Source of the DNA: Candidatus Zipacnadia bacterium
Lineage (GTDB): Bacteria; Armatimonadota; Zipacnadia; Zipacnadales; Zipacnadaceae
Reading direction: 5' to 3'
DNA: 14,723 nucleotides
Assembly: GCA_029821455.1 (NCBI GenBank)
Contig: JALGTI010000040.1
Span: forward strand, 1 to 14,723
Below the pieces are notes generated by a model. The model was not told the DNA's origin and did no database searches. It saw only the letters and a list, made by a program, of their open reading frames with translations. The translations under genes and the position numbers were made by a program. Positions 7,508 through 14,715 of this stretch are shown here, piece after piece; position 1 is the stretch's first letter; every line of letters starts with the position of its first letter.

Positions 7508-9517
7508 CTAAGTCACCTCGGCCAGGTGTGCGACCTTTGATGTAGAGACGGGCAGGAACACCTTGATGTAGGTATTCCCGTTTTCAAGCACCGCCTCCAC
7601 GCTGCCGCCCTGGCGCTCAAGGATGCGCTGGCTGACTGCGGGCCCTAAATCCGCATCGGGGTGCTCCAGAGCGTAGAGCGGGTCCAGCAGGCTGGACAGT
7701 TCGGTACCATCAGATCTGGTGCTCTCAGCGGCAAACGAAATACATAGCCGCGCGTCGCCGTCGCGCATCTCGACCGGGCCAACAGCTATCTCCACCCAGT
7801 TCTTAGTCTGGCCGCGGGCAAATTGGAGCAGATAGAGCAAGGCTTCGGCGGTTGAAACAGGCTCGACCGTAACATCAGGCAGAGGGCCATGCTCTTCGAT
7901 TTCGGTTTGACACCACGCTATCTCATCGGATTCCTCAAGCTTGGTCAGGGCATTTTGTACAAGCTGCCGGGGGGCGACCGCCTCCGGCCTCCCGCTTGGC
8001 CCCTGAACCAAGGTCATCATTTGGCTGATCAGTTCATTGATGCGTACGATTTCCTTCCTGACCGTATCGGACCAAAACTCCCTGAAGTCAGCCTCAGCAT
8101 GGCGTTCGGGCAGTAACTCAGCAAAGGTACGGATGCTTGACAGCGGCGTCCTGATCTGTTGAGCCAGTCGCGCCACCACATTGTCGAGCACTGCCATCCG
8201 CTCAGCCTGCATCTTCTGCTCAGCTAGTTCCTTTTCGGTTGTAATGTCCTCAAAAAACAGCAGGCCGCCAATCGACCGACCTTCGTCGTCGGTAAGCTGT
8301 GAGGTCGAGACCCGCAGCACCAGCGGAGTACCGGGCAGGGGTGTCTCATGTCCCTCCAGAACCTGGCCAGCCTCCAATGCGGCGTAGGCCAGATCACCCA
8401 GCGGGGAAGGAAGACTGCGCAGATCGTGGTTTATGACCTGGTCAGCCGCTGTCCCCAGGGTGTTCGCAGCATACTGGTTGTAGACTAGCACTTTGTGGTC
8501 TCGGCCCAGCACCACTACACCGCCGTTCATTGTGCTGAGCACCTTATCAATGTACTCCTTGTTGCGGGATAGCTCCTGATGCAGCTCGATATCATGAGCG
8601 GCAATCCCGATCTGGGTGGAGAGGACGAAAATCGTCTCCATCTCAGCCACCGTGTAGGGACCGCCGGCCACCTTCTCACCTAACAGCAGTATCCCCCACA
8701 AATGTCCGCTATCAAGCACCGGCACGGCCAGGCAACCACCAAAGGTATCCATCTCTCGCGCTAGCTGCGCCATCAGGTCATCTACAACAGCGTGCCCGGC
8801 TACCTCAGCGTGGGTGATGACACGCCGCTGACGTCGGTACCAGGTGGGCAGACCATCGGTGAGTAGCAGCCGGCCCTGCTCAGCCACGGCTGTGTGAAGA
8901 CCCAATGAGCGCACCACCCGGTAGCAATCGTCTGCGCTGGCGCGCCACAGCAGACAGTAGGAGCCACAGCCTGTCAGTTCCCCGACAGCCTCAACGTACA
9001 CGTCCAGAAGGCGTTGCAGGTCAAAGCCTGCGGCCAGCCCTCCCACCAGCTTGTGCAGCGCGCTTTCGGCTGGCGTACGGGCGTTGGCAGTTGCGACTAG
9101 GCCTGGCGCGTCCGAGGCGAGTTGGCCCCGGCGCTGGGCACGTGTCTCCTGGGCCAACTGTACGCTTTGAAGCGCTTCGCGGACACAGCGGTCAATCTCC
9201 TGCTCGCCGCCGGAGATATCCAGCCACAGATCTGGCTGCGCACCATCGGCCAGGCGGGCCTGCTCAATCACCTCAGGTACCGTCACACATAGCACTGTCA
9301 TTTCCGGCCCCAGCCGGCAGAGCCGTTCAATCAGACGCCCGGAGTTAGCGGTCAGATGGGGCAGCTCCACGATCGCCAGGTCCGCCGCTAGCGACAGCAT
9401 CAACTCCTCGGCCTCTGCAGAGCTGGCCGGTCGCAGGACGGTAACATCAGGCGGTAGCCGCTCGGCCACTCGCTCAGACCACTCGGCCCCCGGCTGCCAC
9501 AGTAGCGTGATAATCAT
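7508..9517 (-). CDS. GAF/PAS sensor with degenerate histidine-kinase domains (probable pseudokinase)
   Basis: The protein has 669 residues and no membrane segment. In order: a receiver-like fold lacking the acidic pocket (about 1-120, E51 where the phospho-acceptor Asp should be), a GAF domain (about 150-310), a PAS domain (about 320-425), a HisKA-like helical region (about 440-505) and a HATPase-like region (about 515-657). The H-box reads LAQQIRTPLSSIRTF, with Q453 (codon CAA, 8159-8161) where LAHEIRNP-type kinases have the phospho-acceptor His. The N-box reads LYLLQFARG without either Asn, the G1 box lacks DxGxG, and the lid GTGLGL is replaced by DADLGP. Autophosphorylation therefore looks impossible. 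The frame is long and uninterrupted, so the gene is probably under selection as a sensor or scaffold. The start overlaps the preceding kinase stop by four bases (ATGA), and AGGAGGTGA lies upstream at 9538-9530. It resembles its operon neighbour over the kinase core. Confidence 0.9.
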   Translation of the reverse strand: MIITLLWQPGAEWSERVAERLPPDVTVLRPASSAEAEELMLSLAADLAIVELPHLTANSGRLIERLCRLGPEMTVLCVTVPEVIEQARLADGAQPDLWLDISGGEQEIDRCVREALQSVQLAQETRAQRRGQLASDAPGLVATANARTPAESALHKLVGGLAAGFDLQRLLDVYVEAVGELTGCGSYCLLWRASADDCYRVVRSLGLHTAVAEQGRLLLTDGLPTWYRRQRRVITHAEVAGHAVVDDLMAQLAREMDTFGGCLAVPVLDSGHLWGILLLGEKVAGGPYTVAEMETIFVLSTQIGIAAHDIELHQELSRNKEYIDKVLSTMNGGVVVLGRDHKVLVYNQYAANTLGTAADQVINHDLRSLPSPLGDLAYAALEAGQVLEGHETPLPGTPLVLRVSTSQLTDDEGRSIGGLLFFEDITTEKELAEQKMQAERMAVLDNVVARLAQQIRTPLSSIRTFAELLPERHAEADFREFWSDTVRKEIVRINELISQMMTLVQGPSGRPEAVAPRQLVQNALTKLEESDEIAWCQTEIEEHGPLPDVTVEPVSTAEALLYLLQFARGQTKNWVEIAVGPVEMRDGDARLCISFAAESTRSDGTELSSLLDPLYALEHPDADLGPAVSQRILERQGGSVEAVLENGNTYIKVFLPVSTSKVAHLAEVT

Positions 9518-12024
9518 CGCTGTTGCAGCTCACCTCCTGTCTCAGCGGAAACGACCTCACCATTAAGGGGTAGTGTCAAGGTGAATTGTGTGCCGTTGCC
9601 AATATTCGTTTGCACAGATGCGCTCCCCCCGTGCTCCTCCATAATGGCTTGGCACACGGCCAGACCCAGCCCGGTCCCACCAGGCTTGGTGGTGTAGAAA
9701 GGTTCAAAGAGGTGGGTGAGATCCTCGGCTGCGATAGCGGTGCCGGAGTTCCACACCTCGATGACAATCTCACTATTGTCGTCATCACCGCTCAGGGGTT
9801 GAGACCGGGTGGTAACACGTACCTCGCCCGCCTGTGGTGCGGCCTCCACAGCGTTGAGGACAATGTTCATCAACGCCTGCCGCAACCGGCTTTCATCAGC
9901 CAAAGCGGGGGGCAGACTGGCAGCGCAGGCGTGGTGTAGTTCTAGCTGTTTGGCCTCTGCGGTGGCCGACAGAGACCGCAACACGCTTTGCACCAGGTCA
10001 TTTACGTCCACCGACGCCCGCGCGGCGCTGATCGGTCGCGATAGCATCAGCAATTGATCCACCAGGTTATCAATACGATCAATTTCGTCGTGAGCCACCT
10101 GCGCGAAGTCGGATTGGAACTCGGGGTCCGAAAGGCGCGTGGGTGCCAGCTCGGTGAAGGTGCGGATCGCCACCAGCGGGTTGCGAATCTCGTGCGCCAT
10201 GCCTGCTGAGATCGTACGCATGAGGGCCAGGCGCTCGGCCTCCCGACGCTTACTTTCCAGCGCCTCATGTACACTCATATCACTGAGCACCATCACCGCG
10301 CCCCTGTAGCCGCCACGCATATCGGTCAACAACGAGATGCTATAGGTAACGGGCACGCGATTTCCGTCAGGCCGTGCGATCTGGGCCTTCTTTTCGGTCC
10401 GCACCTGGCCGTGATCGTGGGCCATTTCCAGCGGCCCTCGCACCGCCGCAGGCAACTGCTCAACAGAACGTCCCAGGACGCGGTGCTCGCCAATACCCAA
10501 CATTCTGGCCGCGGCAGGGTTGAACAGTGTGACACGGGCCTGCTCGTCAACCGCTACTACCCCACTCTCCATCCGTCGCAGTATCATCTCAAATAGTTCT
10601 TTGATGGTGAGCACTTGAGCGTGTAGCTCGGCGTTGCGCAGCGAAAGGACAATCTGGGCACACAGGCTCTCTAGCAGCTCCAGGTCGGCCCAACGATACA
10701 TACGGTTCCCCTCGCGTGGCCCGGTGCACAACAGTCCTGTTAGCTCCCCCTCCCACTTCAGCGGTACGACGACCTCAACGCCCAATTCTTCCATTGCTGC
10801 CAGCAACGGCTGCGCCTCGGCCAGCGGGCGGAAACGCAGTATATCCTCCCGATACAGTGGCTTGTCTTCGCCGGCGGCAGTACGTATCAGCACATGGTCA
10901 GATGACAAGACCTGATGACTATCCATCTGGGGCCGTTGGGCCTTGACATCCTGATAGGCAGGACACACCGCGTCACCGGTCGGTTTTTCTATCACGTATA
11001 CCCAGGCTGTTGTTGCTTGCACAGTATTCACCGCTGTGGAGACCACCAGTTCATAGATCTCCTCTGCCTCCAGTGCATGGCCAATTCGCCGCGAAGCCTC
11101 CTGCAAGGCCTCCACGAAGCTGGTATCCTTGCCGCCGAAGCGCGCTTCAATGAGTTCGCGCGTAACTGAATGAATGGCGACGAAGATAATGGTGAGAACC
11201 CCGGCTGTGGCCAGGACCGTAATCATCTGACCGGTGCGGTCTGGCCCGCCACCGGTAAGGCCCAGCAGACCAATCCCGACTAACCCAGCAAACCCAATCA
11301 CGCCCGCGGTCACCAGGTAGGCCGCCCAGCGCCGAATAGCAGTGCCCACGTCCATCAGCCGGTGCTTGGCGATGGAGTAGGCGATGAAGCCGACGGCAAA
11401 GATATGGCCCACGGCGCCCCAGCCGCTGGCAGCAGTTGTCGCGAAGATCAGCGGGATGGCAAGGATCGTCGCAATTCCCGTGCCGTGCGCCAAACCCATA
11501 CCTGTCAGCACGTAGAAGATCTGCACGCGCTGGAGGGCGCGCGCCTTGCGCCACTTCAGGATCAGAATGACGTCCCCGTATCCCAGTGTGGTCACCAAGA
11601 ACACAAAGAAGAGCTGAATCGGCCAGCCGTATGTCACCTCCACAATGCCCGGCGTCACCTGCAGGTCGAGGATGAGTTCGGGCATGAACGCCACGCTGGC
11701 GCCTACCAAGCCCCAGAAAAACAGCAGCACCCGCCACCGCAACCTCTGGTAGCGCAGACTGGCGGGAAAGACCCAGGCGAAATCCACGAAGGTCACGGCG
11801 CCCAGGGCCGCGCCAATATGGCCGGCCCGTACCCACAGCCGGGCCATATCTGCGGCCAGCGAAGTCATTATCAACAGATTAGTAGTGACCCACAGCGCTG
11901 CGGAGAAGGCGTAAACAGCAAACAGCTTGTTGACAGGCCGGTCCGGTGCTCGCCGGTACACTGCCAGGCCCAGAACGACCATATTTAGGGCTGCAAACGC
12001 CAGGCAGACCGAATTCAGGGTCAT
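9514..12024 (-). CDS. Membrane-bound sensor histidine kinase (multi-TM - GAF - PAS - HisKA - HATPase)
   Basis: The product is 836 residues. The first 290 residues hold about eight or nine hydrophobic segments (for example 4-22, 34-55, 98-116, 137-157, 202-220, 233-256, 267-287). They resemble the 7TM-type N-terminal region of sensor kinases, with KHRLMDVGTAIRR before the last two helices. A GAF domain (about 320-465) and a PAS domain (about 475-585) follow. The kinase core has H611 in MAHEIRNPLVAIRTF, N720 and N724 in MNIVLNAVEA, FYTTK and the GTGLGL lid (783-788). The G1 box is NSG (759-761) rather than DxG, a variant known in NtrB-like kinases. The kinase looks active. Its stop overlaps the next gene's start (ATGA at 9517-9514), and it begins 17 nt after the ketosynthase stop with AGGA nearby, so it sits inside one operon. 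It probably autophosphorylates in response to a membrane or cytoplasmic cue and donates to receivers of the hybrid kinase; that pairing is inferred. Confidence 0.95.
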   Translation of the reverse strand: MTLNSVCLAFAALNMVVLGLAVYRRAPDRPVNKLFAVYAFSAALWVTTNLLIMTSLAADMARLWVRAGHIGAALGAVTFVDFAWVFPASLRYQRLRWRVLLFFWGLVGASVAFMPELILDLQVTPGIVEVTYGWPIQLFFVFLVTTLGYGDVILILKWRKARALQRVQIFYVLTGMGLAHGTGIATILAIPLIFATTAASGWGAVGHIFAVGFIAYSIAKHRLMDVGTAIRRWAAYLVTAGVIGFAGLVGIGLLGLTGGGPDRTGQMITVLATAGVLTIIFVAIHSVTRELIEARFGGKDTSFVEALQEASRRIGHALEAEEIYELVVSTAVNTVQATTAWVYVIEKPTGDAVCPAYQDVKAQRPQMDSHQVLSSDHVLIRTAAGEDKPLYREDILRFRPLAEAQPLLAAMEELGVEVVVPLKWEGELTGLLCTGPREGNRMYRWADLELLESLCAQIVLSLRNAELHAQVLTIKELFEMILRRMESGVVAVDEQARVTLFNPAAARMLGIGEHRVLGRSVEQLPAAVRGPLEMAHDHGQVRTEKKAQIARPDGNRVPVTYSISLLTDMRGGYRGAVMVLSDMSVHEALESKRREAERLALMRTISAGMAHEIRNPLVAIRTFTELAPTRLSDPEFQSDFAQVAHDEIDRIDNLVDQLLMLSRPISAARASVDVNDLVQSVLRSLSATAEAKQLELHHACAASLPPALADESRLRQALMNIVLNAVEAAPQAGEVRVTTRSQPLSGDDDNSEIVIEVWNSGTAIAAEDLTHLFEPFYTTKPGGTGLGLAVCQAIMEEHGGSASVQTNIGNGTQFTLTLPLNGEVVSAETGGELQQR

Positions 12025-12041
12025 TGTGATCCTGCCTGTGG

Positions 12042-13319
12042 CTACACAGTGTCGGCGTCAAATCGCCGCAGCACTAATGCCGCGTGGGTGCCGCCGAAAC
12101 TGTGGCCGTTTATCATTACCGTGTCGACACGAGTATATCTGGCCGTCCCTGGCACGTAGTCAAGGTCACATTCAGGGTCCGGCTCCTCCAGGTTCATCGT
12201 CGGAGGAATGCGGCCAGTCTCTATCGCCAGACAGCCTGCGATAGCCTGGAAGCTACCACCCGCCGTCCAGGGCTGGCCCGAGCTTGGCTTTATGGAGCTG
12301 ATAGGTATGTGGTGGGCGTGCTTGCCCAAGGCTAGTTTGAGGGCATTTGTATCGCAGCGATCGTACTCAACGTTACTGATGCCGTGAGCGCAGACGTAGT
12401 CAATGTCAGATGGAGCCAGCCGGGCACTACGGATGGCGTTCGTCATTGCATGGGCCAGTTCGACACCGTCGGGATCCGCCGTGACCAGATGCTGGGCTTC
12501 GGTAGCCGAGCCGTGGCCGACGACTTCAGCGTATATGTGAGCGCCACGGTCCATTGCGTGCCTGGCGCTCTCAACTATCACGGCTCCGCCGCCCTCAGCT
12601 ATCACCAGGCCATCGTGTCGCTTATCGTAGGGGCAACACGCCTTCTGTGGGTCTCTGCTATTGGAGGCAAAGACACCGAGACGATCCAGCAGCGCGAGGC
12701 CATAGTAGTTCATACAGGAGTCGGCCGAGCCCGCCACTACCACATCAGCCTGTCCAGTGGCGATGACTTTGCGCGCCTCTTCGAGGGCATCATGGGCTGC
12801 CGCGCAGCCTCCGGCGAAGGTCCCGTTGGGCCCGCGCATATCAAACTCAATGAATACCCGGGCCGTGGCCGCGTGCGGGAGGACCTCCACACACACGCCT
12901 GGTTGCAGAGCGCGGATGCCACGGCGCAGGAACCTGTCGTAGGCTGCCTCGCTGAGGTTCCCCTGTCCGGCAGTGCTGGTACCGAAGAACGCACCCATCC
13001 TTAGCGGGTCGGTATCACGGGGGTCCAAATACGCATCATCCATGGCCAGGCGGGCTGCCGCGACGGCAAAATGCACAAAGCGCGCGGCAGATTTCGCCTC
13101 GCGCGCATCCATATAGTCGGTAGGATCGAAGTCCTCGTCCTTGATCTCCCCGCCAATTTTGCACTTCAGATCGGTTGTGTCCGTGCGCGTCAGGTATCCG
13201 ATGCCGCTCTTGCCATTGACAACAGCATTCCAAAAGGGCTCTTTGCCGATGCCATTGCAAGCTACGACACCCAGACCCGTAATGACTGCGCGCCGATCGG
13301 CCGCAGTTCTGGCCTTCAT
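12042..13319 (-). CDS. FabF-like beta-ketoacyl synthase with altered active site (Cys-His-Gln)
   Basis: This 425-residue thiolase-fold protein matches ketoacyl-ACP synthases of the FabB/FabF type along its length: AVITGLGVVACNGIG at the N-terminus, GPNGTFAGGCAAAHDA with the nucleophile C172, CAHGISN with the first active-site H312, SSIKPSSGQ with K344, and NGHSFGGTHAALVL near the end. Where FabF enzymes have the second active-site His (SSxKxxxGH), this protein has Q349 (codon CAG, 12273-12275). KASIII enzymes carry an amide (Asn) at the equivalent position, so condensation or acyl transfer may still occur, but the usual Cys-His-His triad is broken. Enzymes of this fold join malonyl-ACP to an acyl chain. 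No acyl carrier protein or partner ketosynthase lies in the window. It is the first gene of the four-gene operon, 17 nt before the membrane kinase. GAGG precedes the ATG by eight bases. It may act in a specialised lipid or polyketide step rather than bulk fatty-acid synthesis. Confidence 0.92.
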   Translation of the reverse strand: MKARTAADRRAVITGLGVVACNGIGKEPFWNAVVNGKSGIGYLTRTDTTDLKCKIGGEIKDEDFDPTDYMDAREAKSAARFVHFAVAAARLAMDDAYLDPRDTDPLRMGAFFGTSTAGQGNLSEAAYDRFLRRGIRALQPGVCVEVLPHAATARVFIEFDMRGPNGTFAGGCAAAHDALEEARKVIATGQADVVVAGSADSCMNYYGLALLDRLGVFASNSRDPQKACCPYDKRHDGLVIAEGGGAVIVESARHAMDRGAHIYAEVVGHGSATEAQHLVTADPDGVELAHAMTNAIRSARLAPSDIDYVCAHGISNVEYDRCDTNALKLALGKHAHHIPISSIKPSSGQPWTAGGSFQAIAGCLAIETGRIPPTMNLEEPDPECDLDYVPGTARYTRVDTVMINGHSFGGTHAALVLRRFDADTV

Positions 13320-13358
13320 CTCTTACGCCTCACTGGTTGCGTAGAGTTGCTACTTCGC

Positions 13359-13395
13359 TGACGCCAAGTCTGTGGCCCCCCAACGAATGGCGTCA
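13359..13395. repeat. Inverted repeat TGACGCCA-N21-TGGCGTCA in the operon leader
   Basis: Perfect 8-bp arms at 13359-13366 and 13388-13395 are separated by 21 bases. The dyad lies 40-76 bp before the ketosynthase start. It could be a dimeric operator or an RNA stem with a large loop. No T-tract follows on either strand, so it is not an intrinsic terminator. Confidence 0.45.
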
Positions 13396-13536
13396 ATACT
13401 GTGTCCATTGGTACTGAGGGTAGCCTAGCATCCCTGCCCGGCGTACCCCGAGAGGCGTGCCCCCCGAGCTAGTCGCACGCACCCTCACTCTTACGGCAAC
13501 GCTGACAACTTCAAAGGCCAGCACTCCCCAACCAAA

Positions 13537-13566
13537 AGTATAGCATAGTTTGCCCAGAATTGGCAA
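13537..13566 (-). promoter_or_regulatory. Predicted sigma70-type promoter of the ketosynthase-kinase operon
   Basis: On the minus strand, TTGCCA (13566-13561, five of six to TTGACA) and TATACT (13542-13537, five of six to TATAAT) are 18 bp apart. Transcription would start near 13530, giving a leader of about 210 nt before the ketosynthase ATG. A small dyad, TTGCC-N7-GGCAA (13550-13566), covers the -35 box and could be an operator. Confidence 0.5.
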
Positions 13567-13573
13567 GCAACAC

Positions 13574-13602
13574 TTGGCTTTTCTTGAAGAATATGCTACT
13601 CT
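13574..13602 (+). promoter_or_regulatory. Possible sigma70-type promoter of the beta-barrel gene
   Basis: TTGGCT (13574-13579) and TACTCT (13597-13602) are 17 bp apart on the plus strand, about 80 bp before the chosen start. The match is moderate: TTG of the -35, and T, A and the final T of the -10. Its -35 lies seven bases from the -35 of the opposing promoter. Confidence 0.33.
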
Positions 13603-13680
13603 AATAACAGACCGGCACGATAGTGAGCACACTCTAGACAGTCTGCCAATGCAGCCTACAACGAAGGGATGGATGCAGCT

Positions 13681-14715
13681 ATGCGACGCAACATCACACT
13701 GGCAGCTTGTTTTGTCATTGCGGTGGCAATGGCCTGTGGCCTGGCTTGGGGTCAGGGCATATTTGTCCCAATGTACTCTGCCACCCACCCGTACTCCCTA
13801 CCCCTGACGACCTCGGTACGATGTTTTGCGATGGGCAATCAGGAGGCCTGCGTACCCGATGACGGGTTTGCCAATCCGGCCTATGGCGGGTTGCTGACCG
13901 AGATGAACGCCCGGGTGCGCCTGGGCAACGTCAACTTCGACCACGGGCCGGACCTCGACTTGGCACTGACCAGCATCGGCTTTCCAATAGACCCGGGTGA
14001 TCCCAGCGACGGAGGGATGCAGATCGCGGTGTTCAACACCTCTAGCGATGCTGCTCTGACAGTGATGCCTGGTACCACAGACCCGGTTAGCGTCAAAATG
14101 GCCGAGAGGGACCTGGGCATTATGTGGGGCCGACGCTGTAGTGACCGTGCGCTGGTTGGAGTAGGCATCTCGCCGATTATGGACACGGACTTCAAGGTGC
14201 GGGACCCCGCCACGGGCACCCCGCTGGTGCTGCTGAGAGGCAAGGTCGTCGGAGGGCTGCGGCTGGGAGTTGTCTACGATATCAGTGACAACCTCACCTT
14301 TGGCGCCCTGTACGACAAGTACAAGGAAGAGGTCAAGTCAAGCGGGCTGTACTTGGGCCTTCTGACTGAGTGGCATTTCTGGTCTGAGCAGTGGGGCGCT
14401 GGCCTCAGCTACACCCCGGATGCGAGGACCACTTTGGCCGCCGAGTTGCAGCGCTACGAGTTGAAGTTCGAGATCGGTGCACTCGACCGCCATCGCGCAA
14501 GCTGGCACTTTGGCGCCGAGCGCTGGGTTGCCCCGCAGTGGGCCTGTCGGGTAGGCACAAACGATGGCAGCGTGACGGCAGGGCTGGGCTATCAAAGTGG
14601 CAGTGGCAAGTGGGGTGTGGATTATGCCTACCTGCGCAACTGGGCCGGCAAGGACTTCAAGCCCTTGTTCGGCTCCTCCGACACGCACATGCTGGTCGCC
14701 GAGCGCCACTGGTAG
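13681..14715 (+). CDS. Secreted outer-membrane beta-barrel protein, FadL/PorV-like
   Basis: The 344-residue product begins with a Sec signal peptide (MRRN, a hydrophobic core about 5-22, likely cleavage near G24). An early FANPAYGG segment (about 64-71) resembles the Asn-Pro-Ala signature near the N-terminus of FadL/OmpP1-like and PorV-like barrels. The remainder alternates hydrophobic and polar residues in short strands rich in Gly, Tyr and Trp (such as LVGVGISP, GGLRLGVVYDI, WGAGLSYTP and GKWGVDYAYLRNW). It ends in Trp, as expected of a BAM-assembled barrel. FadL proteins move hydrophobic substrates across the outer membrane and PorV-like proteins serve type IX secretion; which applies, if either, is unclear. 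The ATG at 13681 places the signal peptide's basic end first and has AGGGATGG upstream; the ATG at 13669 overlaps that site and is less likely. It is divergent from the ketosynthase-kinase operon and shares its promoter region. Confidence 0.75.
   Translation: MRRNITLAACFVIAVAMACGLAWGQGIFVPMYSATHPYSLPLTTSVRCFAMGNQEACVPDDGFANPAYGGLLTEMNARVRLGNVNFDHGPDLDLALTSIGFPIDPGDPSDGGMQIAVFNTSSDAALTVMPGTTDPVSVKMAERDLGIMWGRRCSDRALVGVGISPIMDTDFKVRDPATGTPLVLLRGKVVGGLRLGVVYDISDNLTFGALYDKYKEEVKSSGLYLGLLTEWHFWSEQWGAGLSYTPDARTTLAAELQRYELKFEIGALDRHRASWHFGAERWVAPQWACRVGTNDGSVTAGLGYQSGSGKWGVDYAYLRNWAGKDFKPLFGSSDTHMLVAERHW

Larger units (their letters stand above)
13320..13680. promoter_or_regulatory. Divergent intergenic region with back-to-back promoters and a long leader
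   Basis: About 360 bp separate the ketosynthase operon (minus) from the beta-barrel gene (plus). The part near 13530-13620 is clearly more AT-rich than its surroundings and carries core promoter matches on both strands. The rest, 13320-13530, would be a leader of about 210 nt for the operon; it is GC-rich and contains an 8-bp dyad (13359-13395). I find no convincing small gene: open frames crossing it lack coding character and a ribosome binding site. Confidence 0.6.

Noticed and set aside
7508..9517. Calling the second kinase a decaying pseudogene
   Set aside because: There is no frameshift or internal stop in 669 codons, the sensor domains are intact, and start and stop are coupled to its neighbours. 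A functional pseudokinase fits better, though orthologue comparison would decide.
11362..11988. A 208-codon plus-strand open frame opposite the membrane kinase
   Set aside because: It is antisense to the transmembrane region of a well-supported kinase; the product is His/Gln-rich and low in hydrophobic residues, with no good ribosome binding site.
12384..13004. A 206-codon plus-strand open frame opposite the ketosynthase
   Set aside because: It is antisense to conserved active-site segments of the ketosynthase and has no domain or start signal of its own.
13393..13788. A minus-strand open frame in the intergenic region that could have been a small gene
   Set aside because: It runs through both predicted promoters and into the signal-peptide region of the barrel gene; the product is Cys/Arg/Ser-rich without structure, and no ribosome binding site precedes it.
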